Below, one piece after another: positions 46,769 through 56,867 of a stretch of 64,000 nt of DNA. Position 1 is the first letter of the stretch; the number at the start of each line of letters is the position of its first letter. Both the position numbers and the translations under genes were made by a program. This DNA comes from UBA1141 sp963665155. GTDB taxonomy: Bacteria; Chloroflexota; Dehalococcoidia; Lucifugimonadales; UBA3495. The stretch spans positions 496,001 to 560,000 of the forward strand of contig CAXXFI010000001.1 in NCBI GenBank assembly GCA_963665155.2, in the 5' to 3' direction. The notes below the pieces were generated by a model. The model was not told the DNA's origin, did no database searches, and was given only the letters and a program-made list of their open reading frames with translations.

Positions 46769-49477
46769 ATGACCTCACGGGCCTCGTCCGACATTCCCAG
46801 CGCCTACAATGCCGCCGACGTCGAAAAGCGGATTTACCAGGATTGGCTGGATAAAGACTACTTTAAAGCCACCATAGACAAGGATAAGACTCCTTTTACA
46901 ATAATCATGCCGCCTCCCAATGTGACTGGCGAGCTTCATTTGGGCCACGCCCTAGAAAAGGCTATTGAAGACGCATTGGTCCGCTGGCACCGTATGCTGG
47001 GCGACCCGACTCTCTGGCTTCCCGGCACCGACCACGCTGGTATTGCGACCCAGTGGGCCGTCGAGCGGCGGTTGGCTGAAGAAGGCAAGAACCGCCACCA
47101 ATTCGACCGCGAAGAATTCGTCGAACTGGTGTGGGACCATGTCCGCAAGTTCGGTGGCGTTATCCACGAGCAGTCCCGGCGCTTGGGCCTCTCGGCGGAC
47201 TGGAGCCGCCATAAATTTACCCTGGACCCGGGACCCAGCCGGGCCGTCCGGACTACATTCCTGAATCTCTACAACAGAGGGCTAATTTACCGGCACGAGC
47301 GGATCATCAACTGGTGCCCCCGTTGCGCCACCGCCCTCTCCGACCTTGAGGTGGACTACAGCGAAGTCGACGGCACGCTGTACTACATCCGTTACCCCAT
47401 TGCCGACGACCCGGCCAACCACGTGACCGTGGCGACGACACGCCCTGAGACCATGTTGGGCGACACGGGCGTTGCCGTTCACCCAGACGACCCCAAACAT
47501 AAAGACGCCTTGGGCCGAACGGTCATCCTGCCAATCATGGACCGCAGCATCCCAGTGGTGGGCGATGAGGCTATTCAGCCGGAGTTCGGCACCGGGGCGC
47601 TTAAGGTCACCCCCGGCCATGACCCTGTCGACTTCGACATCGGCCAACGCCACAATTTGCCAATTATCAACATCATCGGTCTGGACGGCAATATTACTGA
47701 GGCCGGTGGCAAGTATGCCGGGATGGAACGGTTCCAGGCCCGCCGGGAAATCGCCGCCGAACTGGACGCCATGGGGATGCTGGAAAAGACGGAAGAGTAC
47801 CGCCACTCGGTGGGCCACTGCCAGAGATGCGCCTCTGTAGTAGAGCCGTTAATCAGCCTTCAATGGTTTGTAAATCTGGGGAAGCACGACCAACCCGACA
47901 GCATCGCAGGCCGGGCCCATGCCGCCGTTGCTGGAGGCGATATTCGGGTGGTGCCCGAGCGGTTCAACCGGGTTTACCTAAACTGGCTGGAAAACATACG
48001 TGATTGGTGTATCAGCCGGCAGTTGTGGTGGGGGCACCGGATTCCGGTCTGGTATTGCGGTGATTGCAGCCATATGACCGTCTCGGTGGAAGACCCGGCA
48101 AGCTGCTCAGGTTGCGGCTCGACCAAACTGGAGCAAGACCAGGACGTTCTGGACACTTGGTTCAGTTCGGGCCTGTGGCCTCACTCCACCCTGGGCTGGC
48201 CGGAGGACACCGAAGACTTGAGTTATTTCTACTCCACCTCGGTGCTGGAAACAGGCTACGACATCCTGTTCTTCTGGGTCGCCCGCATGATTATGTTGGG
48301 CATCGAAAACACCGGTGAGGTACCCTTCCGCACGGTGTTCCTCCATGGATTAATCCGGGACGCCACCGGCGCCAAGATGAGCAAAACCAGGGGCAACACC
48401 ATGGACCCCTTGGAGTTGTCCGACAAGTACGGTACCGATGCCCTCAGGTTTGCCCTGACCACCGGCACCGCTCCCGGCAACGACCTGCGTTTCACCGAAT
48501 CAAGGCTGGAATCGGCCCGCAACTTCGCCAACAAGGTCTGGAACGCCGCCAGGTTTGTTATGACCAGTTTAGAAGGCAAGCCTGGCTTGGACGGTTGGCA
48601 CGACCTACCGTTACCCAGTCACCGGGAAGACCGCTGGATTGTCGCCAGGTTGGACCGGGTCACCGCCGAGGTGAACACGTCTCTGGAGAACTTCGAACTG
48701 GGAGACGCCCAGCAAAAGCTTTACGACTTTATTTGGAACGAGTTCTGCGACTGGTACATAGAGATGGCCAAGATTCGCATGCGCTCCGGTACAGGCCCAT
48801 CGCCCTTGCCGGTATTGGCCCATGTCCTAGAGAGAACGTTGCGGCTGCTCCATCCTTTCATGCCCTTTATCACCGAAGAAATCTGGCAAAACCTGTTGGC
48901 GCGGCTGCCCCAAGAGTCCGACAGCGAGGGCAATACCACTGAGTCGATCATGATTTCGCCCTATCCGACGGCGAATGGCGACCGGCGAGACGACCAGGCC
49001 GAAGAGGAAATTGCGCTGGTTATGCAAGCCATCAGGGCCGTACGAAACGCTAGGGCCCAGTTGCATATACCCGCCAACCAGAATCTAGAGGCAGTGGTAC
49101 AGGCCAACGGCGCTTTGCAAGCATTGGAAGAGGAATCCGAAGTGATCCGGGTCCTCTCCAGAGTGGAACCATTACGGATTTATTCCGGCGATTCGGTCCC
49201 TACGAACACCGGTCGTGGCGTGACTTTGGTCGTCGACCAGTTGGTGGTCCACCTGCCATTGGAAGGAGTAGTGGACCTTGCGGCGGAGTCCCTGCGCCTC
49301 CAAGAGGAACGGGACGACTGCGCCCGCAACCTTGAGCGGGTTTCCAAGTTGGTGTCCAATCCAAACTTCCGGGCCAAAGCCAAACCGGATGTTGTGGAAA
49401 CCGAGGAAGAGCGGCTGAAGAGCTTGCAAGAGCGTAAACAGCGTCTTGATGAAATAATCCAGCAGATTAGCGGCTAG
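46769..49477 (+). CDS. valS: Valyl-tRNA synthetase
   Basis: 902 residues. Class I synthetase: PPPNVTGELHLGHAL (HIGH motif), editing domain with TTRPETMLGDTGVAVHP and GTGALKVTPGHDP, zinc-type Cys pairs CPRCA, CQRCA and CGDC/CSGC, the DQDVLDTWFSS motif and the KMSKS loop (GAKMSKTRGNTMDP). The anticodon-binding domain and a C-terminal coiled-coil arm (LRLQEERDDCARNLERV to LQERKQRLDEII) are complete. The start ATG at 46769 follows a roughly 220-base gap in which I see no T-box. aroE starts 18 bases after the stop and aroC follows, so the three are probably co-transcribed. Confidence 0.96.
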   Translation: MTSRASSDIPSAYNAADVEKRIYQDWLDKDYFKATIDKDKTPFTIIMPPPNVTGELHLGHALEKAIEDALVRWHRMLGDPTLWLPGTDHAGIATQWAVERRLAEEGKNRHQFDREEFVELVWDHVRKFGGVIHEQSRRLGLSADWSRHKFTLDPGPSRAVRTTFLNLYNRGLIYRHERIINWCPRCATALSDLEVDYSEVDGTLYYIRYPIADDPANHVTVATTRPETMLGDTGVAVHPDDPKHKDALGRTVILPIMDRSIPVVGDEAIQPEFGTGALKVTPGHDPVDFDIGQRHNLPIINIIGLDGNITEAGGKYAGMERFQARREIAAELDAMGMLEKTEEYRHSVGHCQRCASVVEPLISLQWFVNLGKHDQPDSIAGRAHAAVAGGDIRVVPERFNRVYLNWLENIRDWCISRQLWWGHRIPVWYCGDCSHMTVSVEDPASCSGCGSTKLEQDQDVLDTWFSSGLWPHSTLGWPEDTEDLSYFYSTSVLETGYDILFFWVARMIMLGIENTGEVPFRTVFLHGLIRDATGAKMSKTRGNTMDPLELSDKYGTDALRFALTTGTAPGNDLRFTESRLESARNFANKVWNAARFVMTSLEGKPGLDGWHDLPLPSHREDRWIVARLDRVTAEVNTSLENFELGDAQQKLYDFIWNEFCDWYIEMAKIRMRSGTGPSPLPVLAHVLERTLRLLHPFMPFITEEIWQNLLARLPQESDSEGNTTESIMISPYPTANGDRRDDQAEEEIALVMQAIRAVRNARAQLHIPANQNLEAVVQANGALQALEEESEVIRVLSRVEPLRIYSGDSVPTNTGRGVTLVVDQLVVHLPLEGVVDLAAESLRLQEERDDCARNLERVSKLVSNPNFRAKAKPDVVETEEERLKSLQERKQRLDEIIQQISG

Positions 49478-49494
49478 GGGGTTCTGGTAGTAAT

Positions 49495-50349
49495 ATGGCA
49501 GCTTCCAAACTAGGCATCATAGGCTTCCCCATTAGCCACTCCATCTCCCCGGTGTTCCAGCAGGCCGCCCTCGACCACTTGGGCCTTGATGCTACTTATC
49601 AAGCCTGGGAGGTCAAACCCGAGGAGGTCGGGGAGTTCGTAGACGGCTTGCGCAGCCCAGGCACGTTGGGGATCAACGTTACCGTTCCCCACAAAGAGTC
49701 GGTGATTCCGTTCCTAGACGAGGTCGACGATTGGGCGACCGCAGCCGGTGCCGTGAATACCATCGTCAATCAGGGTGGGAAGCTGACCGGCCACAACACC
49801 GACGGACCCGGGTTCCTGCGAGCCCTGCGTGAATCCGGCAGTTTCAGCCCTCAAGGCAAGAATGTGTTGGTGCTAGGCGCAGGCGGCGCTGCCAGGGGAG
49901 TGATTTTGGCGCTGACTCGTGAGGCCGTTGGCCGCCTTACGATTGCCAACCGCACTTTGGACCGAGGACGACAACTGAGCCGAATGGCCCGAGACAACGG
50001 CTTGGACGCTCAGGCCATCTCGCTGGAAGCAGATGGGTTGGCTACGGCCACGGCGTCCGCTGATTTGATCGTTAACTGCACTACGGTGGGCATGTCCCAC
50101 GGTCCTGACGAGACCGGTACGCCCCTGCATTCGGCGTCGATTCCTGCCACGGCCTTGGTCTATGACCTGGTGTATAATCCCCTGGAAACGCCGTTGCTGC
50201 GTGACGCCGCAAGGGCTGGGGCCGGGACGTTGGGCGGCATCTACATGCTGGTCTATCAAGGGGCCGATTCGTTCAAATATTGGACCGGCCAAGACGCCCC
50301 GGTGGCGGTGATGCTGGCGGCGGCCACTCAAGCCATGGCTTCCAGGTAA
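49495..50349 (+). CDS. aroE: Shikimate dehydrogenase
   Basis: 284 residues. Reduces 3-dehydroshikimate to shikimate with NADPH. Shikimate-site motifs: GFPISHSISPVFQQ, INVTVPHKESV (catalytic Lys in PHK), GAVNTIV and GHNTDGPGF (catalytic Asp). The Rossmann glycine loop is LVLGAGGAARGVILAL, and IANRTLDRG suits NADPH. The C-terminal GGIYMLVYQGADSFKYWTG block is complete. It lies between valS and aroC with short gaps, so the shikimate-pathway pair is likely co-transcribed. Confidence 0.95.
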   Translation: MAASKLGIIGFPISHSISPVFQQAALDHLGLDATYQAWEVKPEEVGEFVDGLRSPGTLGINVTVPHKESVIPFLDEVDDWATAAGAVNTIVNQGGKLTGHNTDGPGFLRALRESGSFSPQGKNVLVLGAGGAARGVILALTREAVGRLTIANRTLDRGRQLSRMARDNGLDAQAISLEADGLATATASADLIVNCTTVGMSHGPDETGTPLHSASIPATALVYDLVYNPLETPLLRDAARAGAGTLGGIYMLVYQGADSFKYWTGQDAPVAVMLAAATQAMASR

Positions 50350-50377
50350 ATTTACACATTCTTTGAGAGCGATTTAA

Positions 50378-51595
50378 ATGGTCCGGTTTTTTACAGCGGG
50401 CGAGTCCCACGGTCAGGGTTTGGTCATTATTGTTGAAGGCATTCCCGCAGGGTTGCCCATTACCGAGGACTATATTGCTATTCACTTGGGCCGACGCCAA
50501 CGGGGCTACGGACGGGGCGGGCGCATGCTCATTGAGCAAGACAGAGCCCATATTATGTCCGGTGTCCGCCACGGCCACACCTTGGGCAGCCCCATAGGTA
50601 TGACACTAGAGAATCGGGATTGGGCCAACTGGCAGTCCACCATGGCCGTCGAGGTAGTAGAAGACCCCAACGCCGACGGACGGGGCGAGCGCATTACCAG
50701 ACTCCGGCCCGGCCACGCAGACCTTCCCGGCACCATGAAGTACGGCTACGACGACGTGCGGGACGTTCTGGAACGCTCCAGCGCCCGGGAGACCGCCGCC
50801 CGTGTAGCCGCCGGAGCAGTGGCCATACGATTCCTTGAAGAATTCGGCATTATTATCCGCAGCCACGTCGTGTCCATCGCCGGGGTGTGGGCCAAGGCAC
50901 CGGGAAGCTCTGCCGGGGATATTGACGGGAAGATTGACGGAGATATTGATTGGAAAGCTGTGGAAGAATCTCCGGTCCGTTGCGCCGACGCCGAGGCCGC
51001 CAAGCTGATGATGGCCGAGATCGACGCAGCCAAAGAAGCTGGTGACACCGTGGGCGGCACCGTGGAAATCATTGCCGAAAACCTGCCCATCGGATTGGGT
51101 TCCCATGTGCATTGGGACCGCAAGCTGGACGGCCTAATCTCCCAAGCTCTCATGTCCATCAACGCCGTGAAGGCGGTTTCCATCGGTCCCGGCTGGGAAA
51201 CCGCCGACCTACGCGGGTCTCAAGTGCAAGACATCATCCAGCCGGTTACCGATCCCAGTCATCCATGGCAACGTAAGACCAACATGCTGGGCGGCACCGA
51301 GGGCGGCATGTCCAACGGCATGCCTTTAGTCGCCAGGTTCGCTATCAAACCCATCGCCACCATGGTCAATCCGCTGCCTTCGGTGGACTTGGACACCGGC
51401 GAATCGGTGCAAGCCCACTACGAACGCTCCGACGTTTGCCAAGTGCCACCGGCCGGTGTGGTAGGAGAAGCTATGGTCGCCTTGGTGTTGATCGACGCTT
51501 TCCTGGAAAAGTTCGGCGGAGATTCCATAAGCGAGACTCGCCGCAACCTGGAAGGCTACCTGAAGACCGTGGGTCCCCGTAAGGTCTGCCGGTAA
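50378..51595 (+). CDS. aroC: Chorismate synthase
   Basis: 405 residues. Converts EPSP to chorismate with reduced FMN. The family motifs are RFFTAGESHGQGL at the N-terminus, GRRQRGYGRGGRM, GVRHGHTLGSPIGM, RPGHADLPGTMKY, SSARETAARVAAGAVA, and near the C-terminus MLGGTEGGMSNG and ERSDVCQVPPAGVVGEAMVA. A small insert around residues 165-195 (GDIDGKIDGDIDWK) is slightly longer than usual but in frame. Follows aroE by 28 bases. Confidence 0.95.
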   Translation: MVRFFTAGESHGQGLVIIVEGIPAGLPITEDYIAIHLGRRQRGYGRGGRMLIEQDRAHIMSGVRHGHTLGSPIGMTLENRDWANWQSTMAVEVVEDPNADGRGERITRLRPGHADLPGTMKYGYDDVRDVLERSSARETAARVAAGAVAIRFLEEFGIIIRSHVVSIAGVWAKAPGSSAGDIDGKIDGDIDWKAVEESPVRCADAEAAKLMMAEIDAAKEAGDTVGGTVEIIAENLPIGLGSHVHWDRKLDGLISQALMSINAVKAVSIGPGWETADLRGSQVQDIIQPVTDPSHPWQRKTNMLGGTEGGMSNGMPLVARFAIKPIATMVNPLPSVDLDTGESVQAHYERSDVCQVPPAGVVGEAMVALVLIDAFLEKFGGDSISETRRNLEGYLKTVGPRKVCR

Positions 51596-51680
51596 AAAGG
51601 TCTTTGGTAAGGCCTTTAGCAAAGGAGCCTAACAGAGGAACCCCCCATTTCGGCTTCACCACCCGTTCCCCGGTGACAAC

Positions 51681-52760
51681 ATGACCCAAAGCCGAGTCTC
51701 CGCCCAACGCGCCACTACCGACCTCGGCCTTCCATCAAATATTTGGCTGGCCGCTGGCGTTTTCGGATTGGTGGCGGGCACTTTGGTGCTGTTCTTAAAC
51801 GATGCACTAACGGACCGGTTGGTCTTGCTTGTTGAGAAATACCGCAGCCTAGCGCCGCCCCTCCAAAAAGAAGAAATCCAAGACATTGCCGATGGGGTCC
51901 GTATTTGGGGCTGGTCCGGCATAGTGGCAGGGTTCCGTTAGCCTCATTTTCAGTTGGCAGCTTTTCAGGTTCAACGCTGGCTCGGCGGGTTCATGGCTCA
52001 CCCACAGGATTGCCCACCCCCTGCCTCTGCCCGCCGACCGGTTTGGCGTCGCTTTTTTCATGGCCATCATAGGTGTCTTTGCCTTTACTGCTCTGGCCCA
52101 TTGGTCGCTGACCGCCTACGAGACCGTGGACTGGTTTGAGGGAGAGGACGGGGTCAGCGAATGGTGGTCGGTGGCCACCTACTTGGCTGCCGGTGCCCTT
52201 ACCTGGGCCACCGCCTGGAATTGCGGCAGTCGAACCAGCGAAATTTGGCGTAGTTTCACTTCTTCTTGGCTGGCGTGTTCTTGCTGGGCGCCCTCGAGGA
52301 GATTAGCTGGGGACAACGATTGTTTAAATGGGGCACTCCGGAAGTCCTCAGCGCATTGAACGAGCAGGATGAGACGACTATCCACAACGTAGGCAGCTTT
52401 GCCTCGGTGATTTTGCTATTTCTGTTCTGGGCCAGTGTTCTAGGGCTGGTGAGCGGGGCGACCCGCGCTCTCTGGCACCGCCGTGGCTGGGTGACCAGCG
52501 CCGATTTTATCTGGCCTTCTTTGGTATTGTCTCCCGCCCTGCTTATGATCTTGATTTGGCGCGTGGGCGGCTTCTGGACCCCGGTCAACCTCCCCCGGCT
52601 TGTCATGCATGTTTTCGATTCCGCTCCTCAAGGCTCCGAAGTGCCGGAAGTCCTGTTGGGACTCTGCGTTTGCATCTATACTTACAGCAACCTCAGACGG
52701 GCGACGGCCCTGGTGAAATTGCCTGGAACCCCGGCTCGCCAGAAGGTAACCAAGAATTAG
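51681..52760 (+). pseudogene. Multi-pass membrane protein, frameshifted
   Basis: Three plus-strand pieces line up. ATG 51681 gives NIWLAAGVFGLVAGTLVLFL and stops after IVAGFR (51941). A second frame from about 52030 gives FFMAIIGVFAFTALAHWSLTAYE and EWWSVATYLAAGALTWATAW, then leaves frame near 52260. The third, from 52266, gives MAGVFLLGALEEISWGQRLF, NEQDETTIHNVGSFASVILL and further helices to the stop at 52760. The ALEEISWGQR and NEQxETTIHN motifs look like a conserved membrane family of unknown function. At least two frame changes are needed. It follows aroC; a sequencing error is possible, but two in one gene make decay more likely. Confidence 0.65.
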
Positions 52761-52802
52761 AGGAACCCAAGAAATAGCGCTTGGCGTTAAGCGTATCAGG
52801 GA

Positions 52803-52853
52803 AACCCACTCCATGTCATTCTGAGCGTAGCGAAGAATGACATGGAGTGGGTT
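52803..52853. terminator. Long hairpin carrying a dispersed-repeat type sequence
   Basis: 20-base perfect stem (52803-52822 with 52834-52853) around an 11-base loop GAGCGTAGCGA, followed by TTGTACA. The core (TCATTCTGAGCGTAGCGAAG) is a type of repeat scattered in many bacterial genomes. It can end transcription of the preceding gene before the F420-type oxidoreductase. Confidence 0.75.
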
Positions 52854-52897
52854 TTGTACATGTGATTTGTGCGTGAGTTTTATGCGTGGGAGGAATT

Positions 52898-53902
52898 ATG
52901 AAATTCGGAGTCGCCATCTGGCCCAGCGACCTTGGTGAAACGGCCCAGCTCGCCCGCATGGCCGAGGCCAACGGGTTTGACTACATCGGCATTCCGGAAT
53001 CCCAATCCTTGGCCAACGAGCTTTATGTCAGCTTGAGCGTCGTGGCGCAAGCAACTACCAAGGCTCAACTGGGGCCAACCGTCACAAATCCATTGACCCG
53101 CCACCCGGCGGTCACCGCCTCAGCCATCGCTTCGATCAACGGCCTTTCCGGCGGCAGGGCCTTCCTGGGCATCGGCACCGGCGACAGCGCGGTGCTGAAC
53201 TTGGGGCTGCGTCCGGCCAAGCACGCCCAGATGAGAGAGTATATCGAAGCCCTCCGCACGGTTCTGACGGGGCAGCCCTACGAATACCAAGGGCGTCAGA
53301 TTCACGTTAAATGGTCTCAAACACCTATTCCGTTGATGATTTCGGCGGAAGGTCCCCGAACCCTGGCCTTAGGCGGAGAGATAGCGGACATTGTGATGGT
53401 CCACACGGGGTTGAGCACCGAGGTTTTGAAGGAGTCCATCGCGCGAATCCGGGAAGGCGAAGCCAACTCAGGCAAACCGGCTGGCACCACCCAAGTGTGG
53501 GCATTTGCCAAGTGTAATATCGCCGACGACCGGGACGAAGCGGTGGACGCGATTAAGATGGCCCTGGCCGCCAGCGGTCACCATGCCTTCCGGTTCACTC
53601 TGGAAGGCAAGCAGGTACCGGAAGAGTTGCGTGAGCAGATAGCGATCCTGCAGCGGGAGTACGTCCCGGTCGAGCACGAGCAACTGGGCCGTACCCGAAA
53701 CGCTGTCCTCAGCGATGAATTGGGCTTGACCGACTACCTGGCCGACCGGTTTGCCGTGGTGGGCACCCCCGATGAGTGCCGGGAGAAAGTACGGGCCATT
53801 GAAGCCTCGGGCGTGGATATGCTTCTGGTTCTCGCTGTTGGCCACCAACCGGGACAGATTATTCGCAGATTTGGCCAGGAAATTATAGCTACCCAAAAAT
53901 AG
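52898..53902 (+). CDS. LLM-class (luciferase-like, F420-type) oxidoreductase
   Basis: 334 residues from ATG 52898 with GGGAGGAATT directly upstream; the in-frame ATG at 52886 lies inside that site. Bacterial-luciferase-like TIM barrel: KFGVAIWPSD, ANGFDYIGIPESQ, LGPTVTNPLTRHPAVTASAIASI, GGRAFLGIGTGDSA, PLMISAEGPRTLALGGEIAD and the C-terminal VGTPDECREKV. These match the MER/F420-dependent branch rather than FMN luciferases. Substrate is unknown; relatives act on methylene-tetrahydromethanopterin-type or xenobiotic compounds. No cofactor-biosynthesis gene is adjacent. Confidence 0.87.
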   Translation: MKFGVAIWPSDLGETAQLARMAEANGFDYIGIPESQSLANELYVSLSVVAQATTKAQLGPTVTNPLTRHPAVTASAIASINGLSGGRAFLGIGTGDSAVLNLGLRPAKHAQMREYIEALRTVLTGQPYEYQGRQIHVKWSQTPIPLMISAEGPRTLALGGEIADIVMVHTGLSTEVLKESIARIREGEANSGKPAGTTQVWAFAKCNIADDRDEAVDAIKMALAASGHHAFRFTLEGKQVPEELREQIAILQREYVPVEHEQLGRTRNAVLSDELGLTDYLADRFAVVGTPDECREKVRAIEASGVDMLLVLAVGHQPGQIIRRFGQEIIATQK

Positions 53903-54042
53903 TCAGCAAATTCGTCCACCAGAGCAAAGATGCACGTTATACGCCGCCCATGAGCGGCATCTTGTCCTCAATCCACTCATCCACAACAGCCCTAGTTGGT
54001 TCCTTCGCTACTGTTTCCCATGCAAAGCAACAGCGCAACCTC

Positions 54043-54071
54043 TTGACTGTGCTTAACCGGATGCCTATAAT
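54043..54071 (+). promoter_or_regulatory. rRNA promoter
   Basis: TTGACT (54043-54048), 17-base spacer, perfect TATAAT (54066-54071). It is about 210 bases upstream of the 23S rRNA and the strongest promoter I see in the window, so 23S is transcribed on its own. Confidence 0.85.
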
Positions 54072-54155
54072 GCGGAGTTGCGAGGAAATAGTTCTGTAGA
54101 GTTTGTATGGATGCTGGTCATCTGAAATAAACATGCAATAGCTGGGAAACCTAAG

Positions 54156-54195
54156 CAGCGGCTTGGGGGAATTCCCCAGCCGCTGTTTCTCTTTG
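54156..54195 (+). terminator. Leader hairpin between rRNA promoter and 23S
   Basis: Stem 54156-54168 with 54174-54185 (one bulge) followed by TTTCTCTTTG. It has the form of an intrinsic terminator but lies inside the presumed 23S leader. Either about 115 bases from the promoter form a small RNA, or rRNA antitermination reads through. TCTCTTTGTAG just after it loosely resembles boxA. Confidence 0.6.
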
Positions 54196-54260
54196 TAGCA
54201 CCTTAAAAAAAGAATAAGAAGTCAATCAAGTTACTGCGATCATATAGAATTCCAAAAAAA

Positions 54261-54280
54261 GTTTGGAGTTCCTAGCGTGG
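54261..54280 (+). other. 23S rRNA processing stem, left arm
   Basis: Bases 54261-54280 pair with 57841-57860 (about 17 of 20 positions Watson-Crick, the rest mostly G-U). The arms flank the mature 23S ends and should form the double helix cut by RNase III. Confidence 0.85.
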
Positions 54281-54809
54281 GTCAAGTTATTAAGGGCTTA
54301 CGGTGGATGCCTTGGGACCAAGGGCCGAAGAAGGGCGCGGCAAGGCTGCGATAAGCCCCGATGAGCCGTCTAGCGGGCATAGTCGGGGATTCCCGAATGG
54401 GGTAACCCGTTCCGGTGTTGAGCCGGTTCACCTCGATGCAAATCGAGGAGGTAAGCAGGGGAACTGAAACATCTAAGTACCCTGAGGAAAATAAATCAAC
54501 AGAGATTCCCCTAGTAGTGGCGAACGAACGGGGATCAGCCCAAACCAGTAGGACTTAGTGGCATGAGGGCCTATGTCTTACCGGGGTTGTAGGATGCGTT
54601 TTGGGTCGCCTCATCAGACCTGAAGAAGTTACAAATCTCATCTCTAGTCGAAGGCACCTGGGAAGGACCGTCATAGAGGGTGAAAGCCCCGTAGACGAAA
54701 GGGAAGAGACTTCTAGCGCATATCCTGAGTACCACGGGGCACGGGAAACCTTGTGGGAAACTGGGGAGACCACTCTCCAAGGCTAAATACCCTTGGTCAC
54801 CGATAGCGC

Positions 54810-54844
<35 letters not shown>

Positions 54845-55406
54845 AGCAGGGAGTGAAATAGATCTGAAACCGTAAGCCTACAGAAGGTCGTAGCCTCGAT
54901 TTATCGGGGTGGCGGCGTGCCTATTGAAGAATGATCCGGGGACTTACTGTATGGAGCGAGGTTAAGGAACTGTAGTTCTGGAGCCGGAGCGAAAGCGAGT
55001 CTGAATAGGGCGTTTAGTTCCATGTAGTAGACTCGAAACCGGGTGAGCTACCCATGGCCAGGTTGAAGGTGTGTTAACGCACACTGAAGGACCGAACTCG
55101 TGGCTAGTACAAAAGCTTGGGATGAGCTGTGGGTAGAGGTGAAATGCCAATCGAACTCGGAAATAGCTAGTTCTCCCCGAAATGCATTTAGGTGCAGCGT
55201 CGGATTATAGGTGGACGGAGGTAGGGCACTGAATGGGCTAGGGGGCGTGAGCTTACCAAACCCAATCAAACCACCAATGCCGTTTATCCGTTACCCGGCA
55301 GTGAGACGGCCACAGATAAGTGCGGTCGTCAAAAGGGAAACAGCCCAGACCATCGGCTAAGGCCCCCAAGTGCAAGCTAAGTGGCAAAGGAAGTGAGGTT
55401 CCCCAG

Positions 55407-55442
<36 letters not shown>

Positions 55443-55518
55443 GAAGAGTGCGTAACAGCTCACTGGTCGAGGAATTTTGCGCCGAAAATGTAACGGGGCT
55501 CAAGCTTGCCGCCGAAGC

Positions 55519-55687
55519 CATGGATGTCATGATGCAAAGGTGAATGCTCGGCTCCCAGAGGTGGAGCCAAAAGCGGAACCCGCCTGTAGGAGTACTTCGA
55601 CTTCGGTTGAGGTGCGCTGAAAGCGGGGGAAACTTGCGGCAATCCCCGCGGGAAATGGGTTGGATCCTTTGAATACCATCAGGGCGT
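55519..55687 (+). other. 23S expansion near helix 45
   Basis: Between the conserved blocks CCGAAGC (about 55512-55518) and GGTAGGGGAGCG (55688 on) there are about 169 bases, against roughly 28 in E. coli. The insert has its own hairpins (for example GGCTCCCAGAGGTGGAGCC at about 55550). It could stay in the RNA or be cut out as an intervening sequence, leaving a fragmented 23S. Confidence 0.6.
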
Positions 55688-56333
55688 GGTAGGGGAGCGT
55701 TCCTCGTGCGAAGAAGGTCGTCCGTGAGGGCGTCTGGAGCGCGGGGAAGTGAGAATCCCGGAATGAGTAACGTAAACTAGGGTGAAAATCCCTGGCGCCG
55801 TAAGCCCAAGGTTTCCTACGCAACGTTTATCGGCGTAGGGTTAGTCGGTCCTAAGCCGTAGGCAAGCGCCGAAGGCGATGGACAGCAGGTTAATATTCCT
55901 GCACCGCCGTTGTTTCGCTTAAAACCAAGGAGGGGTGCGGAAGGGCAGGCAGAGCATGCCTATTGGACATGGTGTGTCCTCAACTGTAGGCGAGTCGGGG
56001 CAGGCAAATCCACTCCGACGTTAAGCAGAGGGTTGAGGGAATCGATCCTTCGGGATACGAAACTCTGTTGGACCCAAGCCGACAAGAAAAGCTTCGTGGT
56101 TATGGAGCAGGGGCGACCGTACCGCAAACCGCCACTGGTGGGCTGGGATAAAAGTCCCAAGGCGCTCGAGATAACCTCCGCTAAGGAACTAGACAAAAGA
56201 GCCCTGTAACTTTGGGAGAAAGGGCCCCCTGGAGGGTGAAGCCACTAGCTGGTGGAGCGTTCTAGGGGCGCAGAGAAGAAGGCCGGGCGACTGTTTAACA
56301 AAAACACAGGTCTGTGCTAAGAGGAAACTCAAC

Positions 56334-56378
<45 letters not shown>

Positions 56379-56431
56379 AGTGCAAGCTTCGAACTGAAGC
56401 CCCGGTGAACGGCGGCCGTAACTCTAACGGT

Positions 56432-56867
56432 CTACCAAGCACCGACGAAAGTCAGGGGATTTGTCCTCTGTTCTCAAGCAGGTGGGCTTAAGGCCGTTGT
56501 AAAATTTGGCTATATGCTGGAAACCCCGAGTATCCGGCGCTACCGGCTGGTTTAATCTGAATCAGCGGGTAACAATGCGTCCGGTGCGGACAATCAGCAG
56601 GAAAGACCCCGGATGTGAAACCCCGGTCCGTCCATGGATCGGTGTGAAGCTCTTGGGAATCCTCAGAGACTATACGCCAAACCCCTGTCGGAACCAGTGG
56701 GAAGATATAGTCCGATCTATGTGGCGACATATAGAGGCCGGCAGAAATGACCGGCCCCTCCGGTGGATAGTTCCTGTCCCTTTTAGAAGGGGAAGGTTAG
56801 GATGGGGTATCCCCACTCTAATCCTCTCTGCGAGGAGAGGAGACCCAAATCGGAGAGTAACAAATTG
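56432..56867 (+). ncRNA. Group I self-splicing intron in 23S rRNA
   Basis: 436 bases inserted between the bases equivalent to E. coli U1923 and C1924. The exon ends in U and the intron ends in G, as required. The guide sequence GCCGTT (56493-56498) pairs with exon AACGGT, giving the obligatory U-G pair; a 61-base extension lies in the P1 loop. Core motifs: P-like TATATGCTGGAAA (about 56512), Q AATCAGCAGGAAAG (56592), R CAGAGACTATACGCC (56664) and S AAGATATAGTCC (56702), with P7 formed by ACTAT (56669-56673) and ATAGT (56707-56711). No homing-endonuclease gene is present; the ORF crossing it (56506-56877) has no endonuclease motif. Confidence 0.93.
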
